This document shows positions 48,696 through 57,447 of a stretch of DNA of 64,000 nt, piece after piece. Every line of letters starts with the position of its first letter. Position 1 is the first letter of the stretch. The stretch is from assembly GCF_002284535.1 (NCBI RefSeq), contig NZ_NPKH01000016.1:248001-312000 (forward strand), written 5' to 3'. Under the pieces are notes generated by a model that saw only the letters and a list, made by a program, of their open reading frames with translations, searched no databases and was not told the origin of the DNA. Position numbers and translations under genes: made by a program. The stretch comes from Mesorhizobium wenxiniae. Lineage in GTDB: Bacteria; Pseudomonadota; Alphaproteobacteria; Rhizobiales; Rhizobiaceae.

Positions 48696-49949
48696 ATGAA
48701 CGTCGTTCAGATTGTTGGCTGCGCGCTCAATACTGGTGCGGGTCGAGGAATCCGCGCCGTGCACGAAGCCTTATTGGACGCAGGAATCCATTCACGCGTC
48801 CTAGGGAGGGTTGAGCGGGACCTCCCAGAGGACTTGTTCGCCAGAAGAGTTCCCTTGCTGCAACGTCTGCCTGTCGGCGTTAAGAACCGTGTCTACATGT
48901 GGCATTTGACGCGGCAATTCGGCGTGATCCCGCCGAATTTTCATCCCATCTCTCACGGCCTCCGCCTTCACAATACGCCGGAATATCGGAAAGCTGACGT
49001 TATCCATGTCCAGTGGGCCCACGCGCCCACCCTTGGGCCAGCATTCTGGCGTGCGATTAAGCGCGAAAAACGTCCGGTGGTCTGGACGCTTCGCGACATG
49101 TGGCCGTTCACCGGCGGCTGTCATTTCTCTGGTTCGTGCGAGAAATATGCCTGCGGGTGCGGCCAATGCCCTCTCCTGGGTGGAAAGGACGAGAGGATCA
49201 CATCCGACGATATTGCATTCAAGGCCGAGCACTACGGGCCGCAATCGGTATTCGTCGCGATCAGCAACACGATCGCCGAGCAGGCCCGAAAGAGTACGGT
49301 TCTGTGCGGGCGCGCTATACATGTCATCCCCAACAGTGTGCAAATGAGCCAGCTTCGCGCGATGAACAAGGCGCAGGCGCGTAGCGCATTGGGACTCCCA
49401 GCAAACACATTCGTAATCGCCTCCGGTGCCTTGAATCTGGCTGATCCACGCAAAGGCGCAGATATCATGCGTCATCTGCTGAATGTTTACCGAGATAACA
49501 AAAACGTTCACTGGTGCTTGTTTGGCAAGGGACTTGCAGAACTGGCCGATCCGGTGCCTGAAAACTGCACAGGTTTTGGCCTCATCCGCGATGAAGTCAC
49601 TCTTAACCAGCTATATTCGGCGGCCGATGTGTTCGTGATGCCCTCACTTCAGGAATCATTCGGCAAGGTCACGGTCGAGGCGATGGCATGCGGAACTCCT
49701 GTCATCGGGCTCTTTAAAACGCCCGCCGAGGAGATCATCAGCCACGGGCAGACCGGATGGTTGGTAAAGCACGGTGACGCCGATGCAGTAGTGGCCGCTA
49801 TTGAGACAGCACGGGCCCTGCCAGTTCCGTCATTAAGGAATTTTGGAGTGAGCGCACGCGCCGCCGTGATCGACAGATACTCACCAGAGGCTATCGCCCG
49901 TCTCTATATCGACCTGTATGAATCATTGTTGAGTAGCGATCAAAGATGA
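48696..49949 (+). CDS. family 4 glycosyltransferase (WcaC-like)
   Basis: This 417-residue GT-B enzyme has an N-terminal GAGRGIRAVHEALLDAGI acceptor domain, W(S)TLRDMWPFTGGCHFSG with a CxxxxCxCGxC cluster typical of WcaC-like transferases, and a C-terminal E(x)7E site FVMPSLQESFGKVTVEAMAC. WcaC-type enzymes act in colanic-acid-like polymers that also contain fucose, in line with gmd here. Confidence 0.88.
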   Translation: MNVVQIVGCALNTGAGRGIRAVHEALLDAGIHSRVLGRVERDLPEDLFARRVPLLQRLPVGVKNRVYMWHLTRQFGVIPPNFHPISHGLRLHNTPEYRKADVIHVQWAHAPTLGPAFWRAIKREKRPVVWTLRDMWPFTGGCHFSGSCEKYACGCGQCPLLGGKDERITSDDIAFKAEHYGPQSVFVAISNTIAEQARKSTVLCGRAIHVIPNSVQMSQLRAMNKAQARSALGLPANTFVIASGALNLADPRKGADIMRHLLNVYRDNKNVHWCLFGKGLAELADPVPENCTGFGLIRDEVTLNQLYSAADVFVMPSLQESFGKVTVEAMACGTPVIGLFKTPAEEIISHGQTGWLVKHGDADAVVAAIETARALPVPSLRNFGVSARAAVIDRYSPEAIARLYIDLYESLLSSDQR

Positions 49950-50038
49950 CTCATGCGCCACGATGTGACCACCCTGGAAGGGTGAGGATCGGCGCGCACT
50001 CCGCGATCGCAGCGGGAAGCGTCCTCACCTCCGATACC

Positions 50039-50061
50039 CCGCCGGATTGCCCGTCCGGCGG
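50039..50061. repeat. 8-bp GC-rich inverted repeat upstream of wzx
   Basis: CCGCCGGA and TCCGGCGG flank a seven-base loop in the 166-base gap before the flippase. A second, looser pair GTGAGGA/TCCTCAC (49982-49988 and 50022-50028) precedes it. No T-run follows, so this may be an attenuator or pausing hairpin rather than a terminator. Confidence 0.4.
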
Positions 50062-50115
50062 CGTGCCCTGGATGCTTATACGGTCCTTGGCAACCGCGCA
50101 TGCCGGTTCGATTCA

Positions 50116-51432
50116 ATGAAGATTTATTTCCTCAACAGCGCGTGGATGATGGCCGACACCGTCGTTGGCCGGGTCATGGGAGTTCTGGTCACAGTCGTCG
50201 TTGCGCGATATCTGGGACCCGAAGATTTTGGAATGTACGCCTATGTCATGTCCATGGTCGCCCTGTTCGGCGTCATTGGCCATATGGGGTTGGACGGACT
50301 CCTGATCCGCGAACTGCTCGACGAGCCCCGGATGCAATCCGAGACGCTCGGCATTGCGTTCGTCATGAAGAGCGCCGGTTTTGGTCTGGCCGCCTTGGGG
50401 CTCCTGATGTTCGGGCTGCTGATGCCTGGCAATCTTCCCGCGGAACGTTGGCTGTTCGTCCTGGCAAGCCTTGCCGTTGCGATTCAGCCGGTCAGCGCCG
50501 TGCTGAGCAATTGGTTCCGCTCGCGCGTCGAGGCGCGTTATGCCGTGGTTTCCAACTTCGTCGGCGTAGTGGCGGGAGGAGCGTTCAAGGTGGGCGCCGT
50601 GCTCGCCGGGGCGGGAGTGGTCGCCGTGGGAGTGGGGCAGACGTTGGGCATCGCGGTCGGGGCCGTACTGCTGATCGTGATGTTCCTGCGGCACGGAGGC
50701 CCGGCGCCAGGCACCTGGTCCTTCTCGCGAAAGCGGGCCAAGGCCATGCTTGGCGAGAGCGTGATGATCTTCGTCGGGTCTATATTCGCCGTGATCTATC
50801 TCAAGATAGATCAAGTGATGCTGCGGGCCATGCAAGGCCCCGAAACGGTCGGCATATATTCGATCGCATCGCTCCTCTCCGAGTCACTTTATTTCATTCC
50901 GGCGGCGATAGCCGGAACGGCATTTCCCAGGCTTGTGCAGATCAATGCCGGCGACCCCGAGGCATTCGCGGAACGCTTGCAGGATGTGTTCGACATCCTC
51001 GCGGCCTCGGCGCTGATTGTGCTGGTCGGACTGTTGGCTCTAGGCCCTCTGGCAATCAATCTCGCCATGGGTCCATCCTATTCCCCCGCCGTTCCGATCT
51101 TTCTGGTCCATGTATTGTCGTTGCCGTTCATATTCCTGCGCCAAGGGTTTAGTCGCTGGATGATCATCAAGAACATGGCCAAGTTCTCCATGGTCACCCA
51201 GGGCGCCGGGGCGCTGCTCAACATCGGGTTGAACCTCGTGCTCATTCCCCAATTTGGCGGCATGGGAGCAGCTGTTGCGACGCTCATCTCCTACGCGGCC
51301 GCATCCTACTTCGCCCTGCTCCTTTCCCCCGCCACAAAGCCGATCTTCTACATGATGACCAGATCGCTGTTCCAACCCTGGCGCGGCATCCAAAAACTAA
51401 CGGTACTTCTCCGAAAACTGAGGAATGGCTGA
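50116..51432 (+). CDS. Wzx-like polysaccharide flippase
   Basis: This 438-residue MATE/MOP-superfamily membrane protein with 12-14 hydrophobic segments translocates undecaprenyl-linked repeat units across the inner membrane. MADTVVGRVMGVLVTVVVARYLGPEDFGMYAYV is the first family block (given here in sequence order around the GRVMG loop), and IYLKIDQVMLRAMQGPETVGIYSIA the second. The start is MKIYFLNSAW; the open frame before it is not coding-like. Confidence 0.9.
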   Translation: MKIYFLNSAWMMADTVVGRVMGVLVTVVVARYLGPEDFGMYAYVMSMVALFGVIGHMGLDGLLIRELLDEPRMQSETLGIAFVMKSAGFGLAALGLLMFGLLMPGNLPAERWLFVLASLAVAIQPVSAVLSNWFRSRVEARYAVVSNFVGVVAGGAFKVGAVLAGAGVVAVGVGQTLGIAVGAVLLIVMFLRHGGPAPGTWSFSRKRAKAMLGESVMIFVGSIFAVIYLKIDQVMLRAMQGPETVGIYSIASLLSESLYFIPAAIAGTAFPRLVQINAGDPEAFAERLQDVFDILAASALIVLVGLLALGPLAINLAMGPSYSPAVPIFLVHVLSLPFIFLRQGFSRWMIIKNMAKFSMVTQGAGALLNIGLNLVLIPQFGGMGAAVATLISYAAASYFALLLSPATKPIFYMMTRSLFQPWRGIQKLTVLLRKLRNG

Positions 51433-51434
51433 AG

Positions 51435-52523
51435 ATGACTGAGTTCATCGACAAGGCGGCACGTTTCCAGAGGTTCGCAAGGCGCTCTCCCCGCCAGGCG
51501 GTCAAGGCGCTTTTCCTGGTCCTGCTCGGCCGCCTGCGCGCCGGACTGATCAGGCCTGCAAGTCGCAGCGGGTTCCTTGCGTCGGTCTATTTCACTTTCT
51601 TCAGCAGTCGTTTCTATCGGGAGCATCGCGCCGTCCTGTCCGGGATCGTTGCCAATCTGAACAGCGACATCGCCATCCAGAGGAGTTCGTCGCAACTGCG
51701 CCGCAACATTCATCGCCTTGAGAAGGGGCTGATCATGCGCCCAAGAAGGGCAGTGTTTGCCGAGGACTACATCGAGGCCACGGTATCTCTGTTCCTGCGC
51801 GGCGCGGCTGGAGCGTCGCTGGACCGGGATGAGTTGAAATGGGCGGCGGACGTGCTGACGACTTATTTCTCGGTGGTTTCCGAAACACCGAGGATCAAGA
51901 AGGCAAAGGCGCGTTTCCTGGCATGGTCCGGCCAGGCGCCGACACCAAGCTTCGTGCCGTATCCGAGCTCCAGCCGTGCGAACAGCGACATCAGCTTCGA
52001 TCAGCTCTATGCATTGTTTTCAGAACGGCGTTCGGTCCGATGGTATTCTCCCACGCCCGTTCCACAGGATCTTGTCGAGAAGGCCGTCTCGGCCGCCTCT
52101 CTCGCTTCCTCCGCCTGCAACCGCCAACCCTATTCGTTCTTGCTGTTCCGGGATCCGGAAAAGGCAGCCCGCATTGCCTCCCTCGCCGGCGGGACAGGCG
52201 GTTTTTCGAAAAACATCCCATGTCTGATTCTGGTTGTGGGAGACCTTTCCTACTATGTCCATGAACGCGACAGGCACCTAGTCTATATCGACGCGTCGCT
52301 TGCCTCGGCTCAGCTGATGCTCGCTTTCCAGACACTGGGCCTGTCGACCTGCGCCATCAACTGGCCCGATGTCGAGGAAAATGAAAAGGCCCTCCAGGCA
52401 GCCGTCGGATTGAAGGCCCATGAGCGGGTGATCATGTTCATTGCAGTGGGCTACGCCGATCAGGATGGTCACATACCATACTCTCAGAAAAAAGGGGCGG
52501 ACGTATTGCTTCAGGCGCTATGA
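51435..52523 (+). CDS. nitroreductase-family flavoprotein with N-terminal extension
   Basis: This 362-residue protein has an unusual N-terminal region (1-170) with HRLEKGLIMRPRR near residue 95 and then an FMN-binding nitroreductase domain (about 185-355): ERRSVRWYSPTPVPQ, SACNRQPYSFLLF and LGLSTCAINWPD are the FMN and dimer-interface elements. Classical nitroreductases are about 200 residues, so the extension is distinctive. It is three bases after wzx and overlaps the pyruvyl transferase by ATGA, indicating tight coupling. A flavin step on the polymer or its precursor is inferred. Confidence 0.8.
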   Translation: MTEFIDKAARFQRFARRSPRQAVKALFLVLLGRLRAGLIRPASRSGFLASVYFTFFSSRFYREHRAVLSGIVANLNSDIAIQRSSSQLRRNIHRLEKGLIMRPRRAVFAEDYIEATVSLFLRGAAGASLDRDELKWAADVLTTYFSVVSETPRIKKAKARFLAWSGQAPTPSFVPYPSSSRANSDISFDQLYALFSERRSVRWYSPTPVPQDLVEKAVSAASLASSACNRQPYSFLLFRDPEKAARIASLAGGTGGFSKNIPCLILVVGDLSYYVHERDRHLVYIDASLASAQLMLAFQTLGLSTCAINWPDVEENEKALQAAVGLKAHERVIMFIAVGYADQDGHIPYSQKKGADVLLQAL

Positions 52524-53668
52524 CACTGACATTCGAAATCAGAAAAGCCGGCTTCGAGAACAAGGGGGCGGCAATGATGCTCATCGCAGCTTCACAGAAC
52601 GTGAAGGCGCGGTACCCCGCTGCTCGGGTTGCGATGGCGCCCGATGCGACCAGCCCATATGAATTTCGGGCGCGGTACGGTCTTTGGCACAGGGCCGAGC
52701 TCGTCCGCCGCAGCGTTGATCTCGGCAAGATCGTCCAGGTCGTCCCGGGCAAGCTGCGTCACCGTTTCGGATTCGTAACGGAATCGGAGGTGGATGTTAT
52801 CCTCGACGCCGCCGGTCTAGCCTATTCGGACCAGTGGGGGGCGCAGCATACGGAGGACCTGGCCCGCCGAGCCGTCGCATGGAAGCGCGCGGGCAAGCAC
52901 CTCATCCTGTTGCCTCAGGCACTTGGTCCGTTTGGCACGGATCGCATTCGCCGCGCAATCAATGTCGTTGCCGACCATGCGGACCTGATTTTCGCGCGCG
53001 ATAAATACTCGATGGAAAATCTGATCGGCGCCGTAGGCGACCGTGCTTCGATCCGGCTTGCGCCGGACTTCACCAATCTGCTGGCAGCTATTCCGCCCGC
53101 CAATCCCCCGCGAGGCGAGAAACTGGTGGCGATCGTGCCGAACGCGCGGATGGTGGACAAGACCAGCAGTGACGTAAGCGACAATTATACGGGCTTTCTA
53201 CGACGTGCGGCGAGCAAGTTTCAGTCGGCCGGAATGACTGCCTTCTTCCTGATTCATGAGGGCGCCGGGGATCGGGTGCTGGCCGAGCAGGTCAACGCAC
53301 AGCTTTCCGAGCCCCTTCAGATATGGGTGGCAGGGGATCCTCTCGAGGCGAAAGGGCTGATCGGTAGGTGCAGCGGGCTGGTTGGCAGCCGCTACCACGC
53401 CCTGATCAGCGCCTTGTCTCAGGGCGTGCCCGTGATTGGCACGGGCTGGAGCCATAAATACCGGGCTCTGTTCGAGGACTATGGCTGCGAGAACCTGCTG
53501 GTCGATGTGTCGGCTGGCGAGGAATATCTCGAAGCCGGTCTTCACTCCCTCATTGATGAGGACCAGCGTGCCGTGCTCTCACATCGGCTAGCAGCGCCCG
53601 GCGCGCGAATTAAGGACGGTGTACGGCAGATGTGGGAGGATGTATTCCGGCTTCTTGAAGTGGACTAG
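52520..53668 (+). CDS. polysaccharide pyruvyl transferase family protein
   Basis: This 382-residue PS_pyruv_trans (GT-B-like) protein has N-terminal NKGAAMMLIA and the C-terminal block GLVGSRYHALISALSQGVPVIGTGWSHKY. Characterised members add 4,6-ketal pyruvate from PEP to a terminal sugar. The start overlaps the nitroreductase stop (ATGA), so the two proteins are produced together. Pyruvylation would add negative charge to the polymer; the sugar target is unknown. Confidence 0.88.
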   Translation: MTLTFEIRKAGFENKGAAMMLIAASQNVKARYPAARVAMAPDATSPYEFRARYGLWHRAELVRRSVDLGKIVQVVPGKLRHRFGFVTESEVDVILDAAGLAYSDQWGAQHTEDLARRAVAWKRAGKHLILLPQALGPFGTDRIRRAINVVADHADLIFARDKYSMENLIGAVGDRASIRLAPDFTNLLAAIPPANPPRGEKLVAIVPNARMVDKTSSDVSDNYTGFLRRAASKFQSAGMTAFFLIHEGAGDRVLAEQVNAQLSEPLQIWVAGDPLEAKGLIGRCSGLVGSRYHALISALSQGVPVIGTGWSHKYRALFEDYGCENLLVDVSAGEEYLEAGLHSLIDEDQRAVLSHRLAAPGARIKDGVRQMWEDVFRLLEVD

Positions 53669-53672
53669 TCTC

Positions 53673-54956
53673 ATGACGCAGAGGACCAACGTTCGCTACG
53701 ACGCCGATTCCACTCGAGGAGGGATTGGTCATCGATTTGCGCCTTACGTTGACCGGCGCATTTTGCTTTCTCCTGCGACAGCGTTCGCTCTCGCGATTTG
53801 TGGTATATATTCTTTCGCGGGTTTAATAAACTGGTTTGATCCAGAAGGTAGTACCTGGTCAATTTTGGTAAGGTTAGCCATTGTTCTGATAACTGTTGGC
53901 TCGTATGTACTTCTTCCGGCAAAGGTGCGATCCTCAACGGCCGCGCTTATTCCGTTGAAAATATTTTTCGTACTGTATCTGTGTAGACTAGTTGAGAATG
54001 TTTACTTCTCTTCGATAAACATAGCTTCTGGTCCTATGATGGTATTTAGTATTTTCTTGGTGACTAGTGTCGGCACCACGCTCCTTCTGGCATCGATGGA
54101 TAGGGCGATTAAAAATACCGACATGATTCTCGCTATGAACACTCTTTGCATTATTTTTCTATTTGGACTTTATCTAAATAGAGATATGCTGTTCGTAAGC
54201 CAAGGCGAAAGGATATCTCTCGACAAAATCAACCCGATAGCAATGGGGCACACGGCATTCGCATTTTTGATATACTTTTTCCTTGTCTTGGGAAAGACAA
54301 AAAAACTGACGATCCAATCAGCGATACTTGGTCCGATGCTATTGTTGGTTGTTGTATTTTCCAGGTCTCGCGGTGCATACATTGCTGGCGCGGGGGCACT
54401 ACTGGTCTACATACTGTTGCTTAAAGGCTCGAAAAGAGTGTTCGCTGTGTTGGGAGCATTGGTTGTCGCCATGGCAATTTTGGCGACCAGCGGCGTGGAA
54501 CTCATCGACGTTGTCATTGCGAGACTTCAGACGATCAACGTGGATACCGATCAATCGACGATGATACGCAGTCAATTGTTCGCTGGAGCCTGGAGGCAGT
54601 TTCTAGAAAGCCCGGTGTTCGGGCGTTACGCTGTCGAGATGCGGTTCAATTTCTATCCTCACAACATCTATCTTGAATCCCTGATGGCGGTGGGGGCGCT
54701 GGGATCATTGCCGTTTGCGGCTCACATAGTGTTGGCACTCAGATCGACGGTCGGTATCATTCGGTCCGGCAAATTCCCGCTCGCTGCGGTGCTGGCTGCG
54801 GTGCTGTTTATCAGGGAAGCGATCGCCGGCCTGGCAAGCGGCAGCCTATGGGGAAATTCGCTCTTCTGGGTCACCTCCGCTCTGACAATATCGTTTTGGT
54901 ATGGATACCAGGGATTTCTTGCAAAAAACCGCAATCCAGAAATTAAGGCTTACTAG
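53673..54956 (+). CDS. O-antigen polymerase/ligase-like membrane protein (Wzy/WaaL)
   Basis: This 427-residue protein with about 10-12 membrane helices has a long periplasmic loop (about 290-350) containing SPVFGRYAVEMRFNFYPHN, with the histidine-asparagine pair typical of Wzy/WaaL ligase domains. The region is clearly AT-richer and its codon use differs from the flanking genes, consistent with horizontal transfer of this polymer-specific gene. The start is MTQRTNV, four bases after the previous stop; 18 in-frame codons lie upstream within the pyruvyl transferase gene. Confidence 0.82.
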   Translation: MTQRTNVRYDADSTRGGIGHRFAPYVDRRILLSPATAFALAICGIYSFAGLINWFDPEGSTWSILVRLAIVLITVGSYVLLPAKVRSSTAALIPLKIFFVLYLCRLVENVYFSSINIASGPMMVFSIFLVTSVGTTLLLASMDRAIKNTDMILAMNTLCIIFLFGLYLNRDMLFVSQGERISLDKINPIAMGHTAFAFLIYFFLVLGKTKKLTIQSAILGPMLLLVVVFSRSRGAYIAGAGALLVYILLLKGSKRVFAVLGALVVAMAILATSGVELIDVVIARLQTINVDTDQSTMIRSQLFAGAWRQFLESPVFGRYAVEMRFNFYPHNIYLESLMAVGALGSLPFAAHIVLALRSTVGIIRSGKFPLAAVLAAVLFIREAIAGLASGSLWGNSLFWVTSALTISFWYGYQGFLAKNRNPEIKAY

Positions 54957-55184
54957 GGGGCGGGCCTGTTAAAGTTGAGTGTCCCGTAACCGATCAGTAG
55001 GCTGGCAGTGAATTGAAGTTCTATTTCGATCGGTACCAGCGTTGGTTTCGTCCTCGATGTGGTCGAACTTCGCCTTATTGGCTGCAGGCACTCGCGCCGT
55101 GCCCGCGGGACGCCGCTGGTCGGCCAACACGGACCGCTATCAGCGCTCCAGGACTCCGAGATTAAATTCCAACGGGAACCAACC

Positions 55185-56261
55185 ATGCGCATTTTTCAAA
55201 ATTCCGGGATCTCGCCGAGCTACCGGGCCAGACTCGCCGGACTGGTGGCGGGGGTTCGTGGGTTCGAGCCGCAGAAAGAAGTGTTTTTGAACGATCGCTA
55301 CGGCGCGGCGCATATCCTGCTGCCGATGCACGCCGGCAGCCCTGAAGCCTTTTTTACGAACGGAGACGACGAATCGCTGCAGCGGGCATGGGCCCTCGAA
55401 AATGGGCTGGGCGAAGATGCATCGCTGGCCGATATCCTTCTTGCCCAGATCGAGCATCATAAGACGGACATCTTCTACAACCTTGATCCATTTCGTTACG
55501 ACGCCTCTTTCCTGCGACGGCTGCCGGGGCATGTGAAGCGAAAGATTGCTTGGCGTGCTGCGCCAGGCAGAATCGATTTTTCCGGTTATGATCTCGTCGT
55601 TTGCAATTTCCAGTCGATGCGAAGGCTTTGGGAAGAGCAGGGCGCCAGGACCGCCCACTTCTTTCCTGCTCACGATCCGGAACTCGATGCTGTTGCCGCG
55701 AACCGGAACAGGGACATCGATGTCCTTTTTTTCGGGGGCTACAGTCGTCATCACCAGCGCCGCAGGCAGATTTTGGAAGCTGTCGCAAGTCTATCCAGCC
55801 GCCGACGCGTCGTCTTCCATCTCGACCTGTCGCGTTATACGCCACTCGCCGAGACGCCGCTTGGCTGGTTCGGTCCCCTGCGCGCGGTGCGCCGGCCGCG
55901 CACTATCCGCAGTGTCAGCGCGCCTCCTGTATTCGGTCGCGCTATGTATGCCGAACTCGGAAGAGCCAAAGTCGTGGTCAACGCGTCGATCGATATGGCG
56001 GGTCCGGACCGTGGCAACATGCGCTGTTTTGAGACGATGGGCGCTGGCGCTCTGCTGATATCCGATTCCGGCAATTATCCCGCACCGATGCGCGACGGGG
56101 AAACCATGGTCGTCTACGAGCAACCGCAGGACGCATTGGATAGAATCGAACAGCAATTGGATGGCGGAACCTGGGACGAGATCGGCCGGGCGGGGAACCG
56201 CGCAATTCGCGAAGAATACAGCAAAAGACGCCAGTTTGAGCGGTTTCTCGAATTGGTATAG
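55185..56261 (+). CDS. CgeB-like glycosyltransferase
   Basis: This 358-residue GT-B-like protein has FNLDPFRYD-like segment YNLDPFRYDASFLRRLPGH, then DVLFFGGYSRHHQRR and KVVVNASIDMAGPDRGNMRCFETMG, the C-terminal acceptor-specific block of the CgeB/Glyco_trans_1_2 group. The start is taken at MRIFQNSG; an upstream in-frame extension of 42 codons has poor coding character. The weak ribosome site and the 228-base gap suggest a separate transcript or slow expression. It is convergent with a secreted hydrolase-like gene. Confidence 0.75.
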   Translation: MRIFQNSGISPSYRARLAGLVAGVRGFEPQKEVFLNDRYGAAHILLPMHAGSPEAFFTNGDDESLQRAWALENGLGEDASLADILLAQIEHHKTDIFYNLDPFRYDASFLRRLPGHVKRKIAWRAAPGRIDFSGYDLVVCNFQSMRRLWEEQGARTAHFFPAHDPELDAVAANRNRDIDVLFFGGYSRHHQRRRQILEAVASLSSRRRVVFHLDLSRYTPLAETPLGWFGPLRAVRRPRTIRSVSAPPVFGRAMYAELGRAKVVVNASIDMAGPDRGNMRCFETMGAGALLISDSGNYPAPMRDGETMVVYEQPQDALDRIEQQLDGGTWDEIGRAGNRAIREEYSKRRQFERFLELV

Positions 56262-56277
56262 CTGACGATCGATTAGT

Positions 56278-57081
56278 CTATGGGATCTTTCTCAGCTCCC
56301 GAAGGAAACTCAAAGTGGCCTGCCACCACTCCGCTTTTTCGTCCCATTTCGCTGGCCGATAGGGCGAATTGCTGCCGATGGTGCCCCATATAACGATTCC
56401 GTCAGCCAGCCTCCTGCAAGTGTCGAGTTGGGCATACCAGAGGTCGCCCGGCAGAAAAGCAAAAGTCTTGTGAAACTGCGGCCATAGAAAGCAGTAGACT
56501 GGCTTTCCTTGTGAAATCCTTCGTGCTTCCCCGATATTGGCTTGCGCATAGGCCACCCAAGCGTCCTTGTCGCCGTAAAACGTATACAGGGAGGGGAATA
56601 GCGCATCGACATAAGGGACGAGGGAGGAGGCGATCTTGGTGTTTTGCTGCTTCCAATCGTCCAGTTCAACTGCGCCCTGATGGCCGATCGCTCTCCAATG
56701 GTCCCTGATCGGCAAGACAGCATAAAGGCCAAGCTTGACGCTCGGGTCTGCCTTTCTGAATGCGCTGAGCGTCTTCTGGTATTTCGCGATTGACGATGCT
56801 TGATCCGGCCCCTCCAAGGGCCAGCTTTCAATGTCGATATTGAGGTATTCGTTGCTCCTCGGCCGTGCCAGAGCTTTCTGCACTTGGCCGGCGTCTGGAA
56901 CGTCATGTCCTAGAACATGAGGGTCTACGATCGTGAGATGCTCGAAACCGAACGAGCGGAAATCGGGCCCGCCGGCGAAGTTCATAGCCTCGAAAAGCCT
57001 GAATGGGGTGCGCGTTTGCGCCGTCGCCGGCCATGAGCCGGCTACAAGGCATAACGCGCAGAATACTGTCTTGAAAAACAT
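56278..57081 (-). CDS. secreted hyaluronidase-like (GH56-like) protein
   Basis: This is an approximately 267-residue exported protein. Signal peptide FFKTVFCALCLVAGSWPATA is at the N-terminus (I start at ATG 57081; ATG 57099 is alternative). The core matches a GH56-type TIM barrel: YLNIDIESWPLEGP (counterpart of the catalytic IDWEEW), DALFPSLYTFYG and GIVIWGT close the family order. The D-x-E pair, about D83 and E85 from ATG 57081, would be catalytic. It stands on the opposite strand inside the polysaccharide locus, so it may cleave the polymer or a host glycan. Function is inferred from motif order only. Confidence 0.65.
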   Translation of the reverse strand: MFFKTVFCALCLVAGSWPATAQTRTPFRLFEAMNFAGGPDFRSFGFEHLTIVDPHVLGHDVPDAGQVQKALARPRSNEYLNIDIESWPLEGPDQASSIAKYQKTLSAFRKADPSVKLGLYAVLPIRDHWRAIGHQGAVELDDWKQQNTKIASSLVPYVDALFPSLYTFYGDKDAWVAYAQANIGEARRISQGKPVYCFLWPQFHKTFAFLPGDLWYAQLDTCRRLADGIVIWGTIGSNSPYRPAKWDEKAEWWQATLSFLRELRKIP

Positions 57082-57099
57082 GATGCTCCGGGCCGTCAA

Positions 57100-57345
57100 C
57101 GGGGTGAGTTTTACGCGGACGAAATTCGCGCGGTTCTAATTCTCGTGACCTGAACTTGACGAGTCTGGAAACGGTAGCTTAGCTGGACGCCTGGAACAAC
57201 CTCCTGACCAAAGCGTGATCGACGCCGGAAATTGTCCGCCTGGAGCGGTGGACGGGCGAAGCATCCAAGCCTATGACCGAACGCGCTGTCGCACGCGTCA
57301 AGCTGAGCCTTGCGGCGCTGTTGTGGGCGCATCTACAAATCTGAC
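57100..57345. other. degenerate region between secreted hydrolase and acyltransferase remnant
   Basis: About 250 bases carry no intact gene. The plus strand reads as an interrupted frame (LDAWNNLLTKA, stop, then an Arg-rich stretch ending WAHLQI) that could be transposase debris, but nothing is firm enough to assign. Confidence 0.35.
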
Positions 57346-57447
57346 GAGAAGGTCGAGATCGTTGTGACAAAGAAGGTGCCGCCTTACGCAGTTGTCGCCG
57401 GAAATCCGGCGCGGTTGATCCAGCATATGGTTTCTCTCAATGCCTGA
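57346..57447 (+). pseudogene. C-terminal remnant of a hexapeptide-repeat acyltransferase
   Basis: In frame with the stop at 57445, the plus strand encodes VVTKKVPPYAVVAGNPARLI plus QHMVSLNA and stop. That is the near-universal C-terminus of left-handed beta-helix sugar O-acyltransferases. The frame is closed upstream (stop at 57304), and no hexapeptide repeats precede it, so only about 34 codons survive. Its stop overlaps the start of the next methyltransferase by a few bases, which suggests that in the ancestor the two genes were translationally coupled. Confidence 0.7.

Noticed and set aside
54953..55192. Small minus-strand frame between the Wzy-like and CgeB-like genes, possibly transposase debris
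   Set aside because: No transposase motif, no inverted terminal repeats and no target duplication seen; treated as non-coding.
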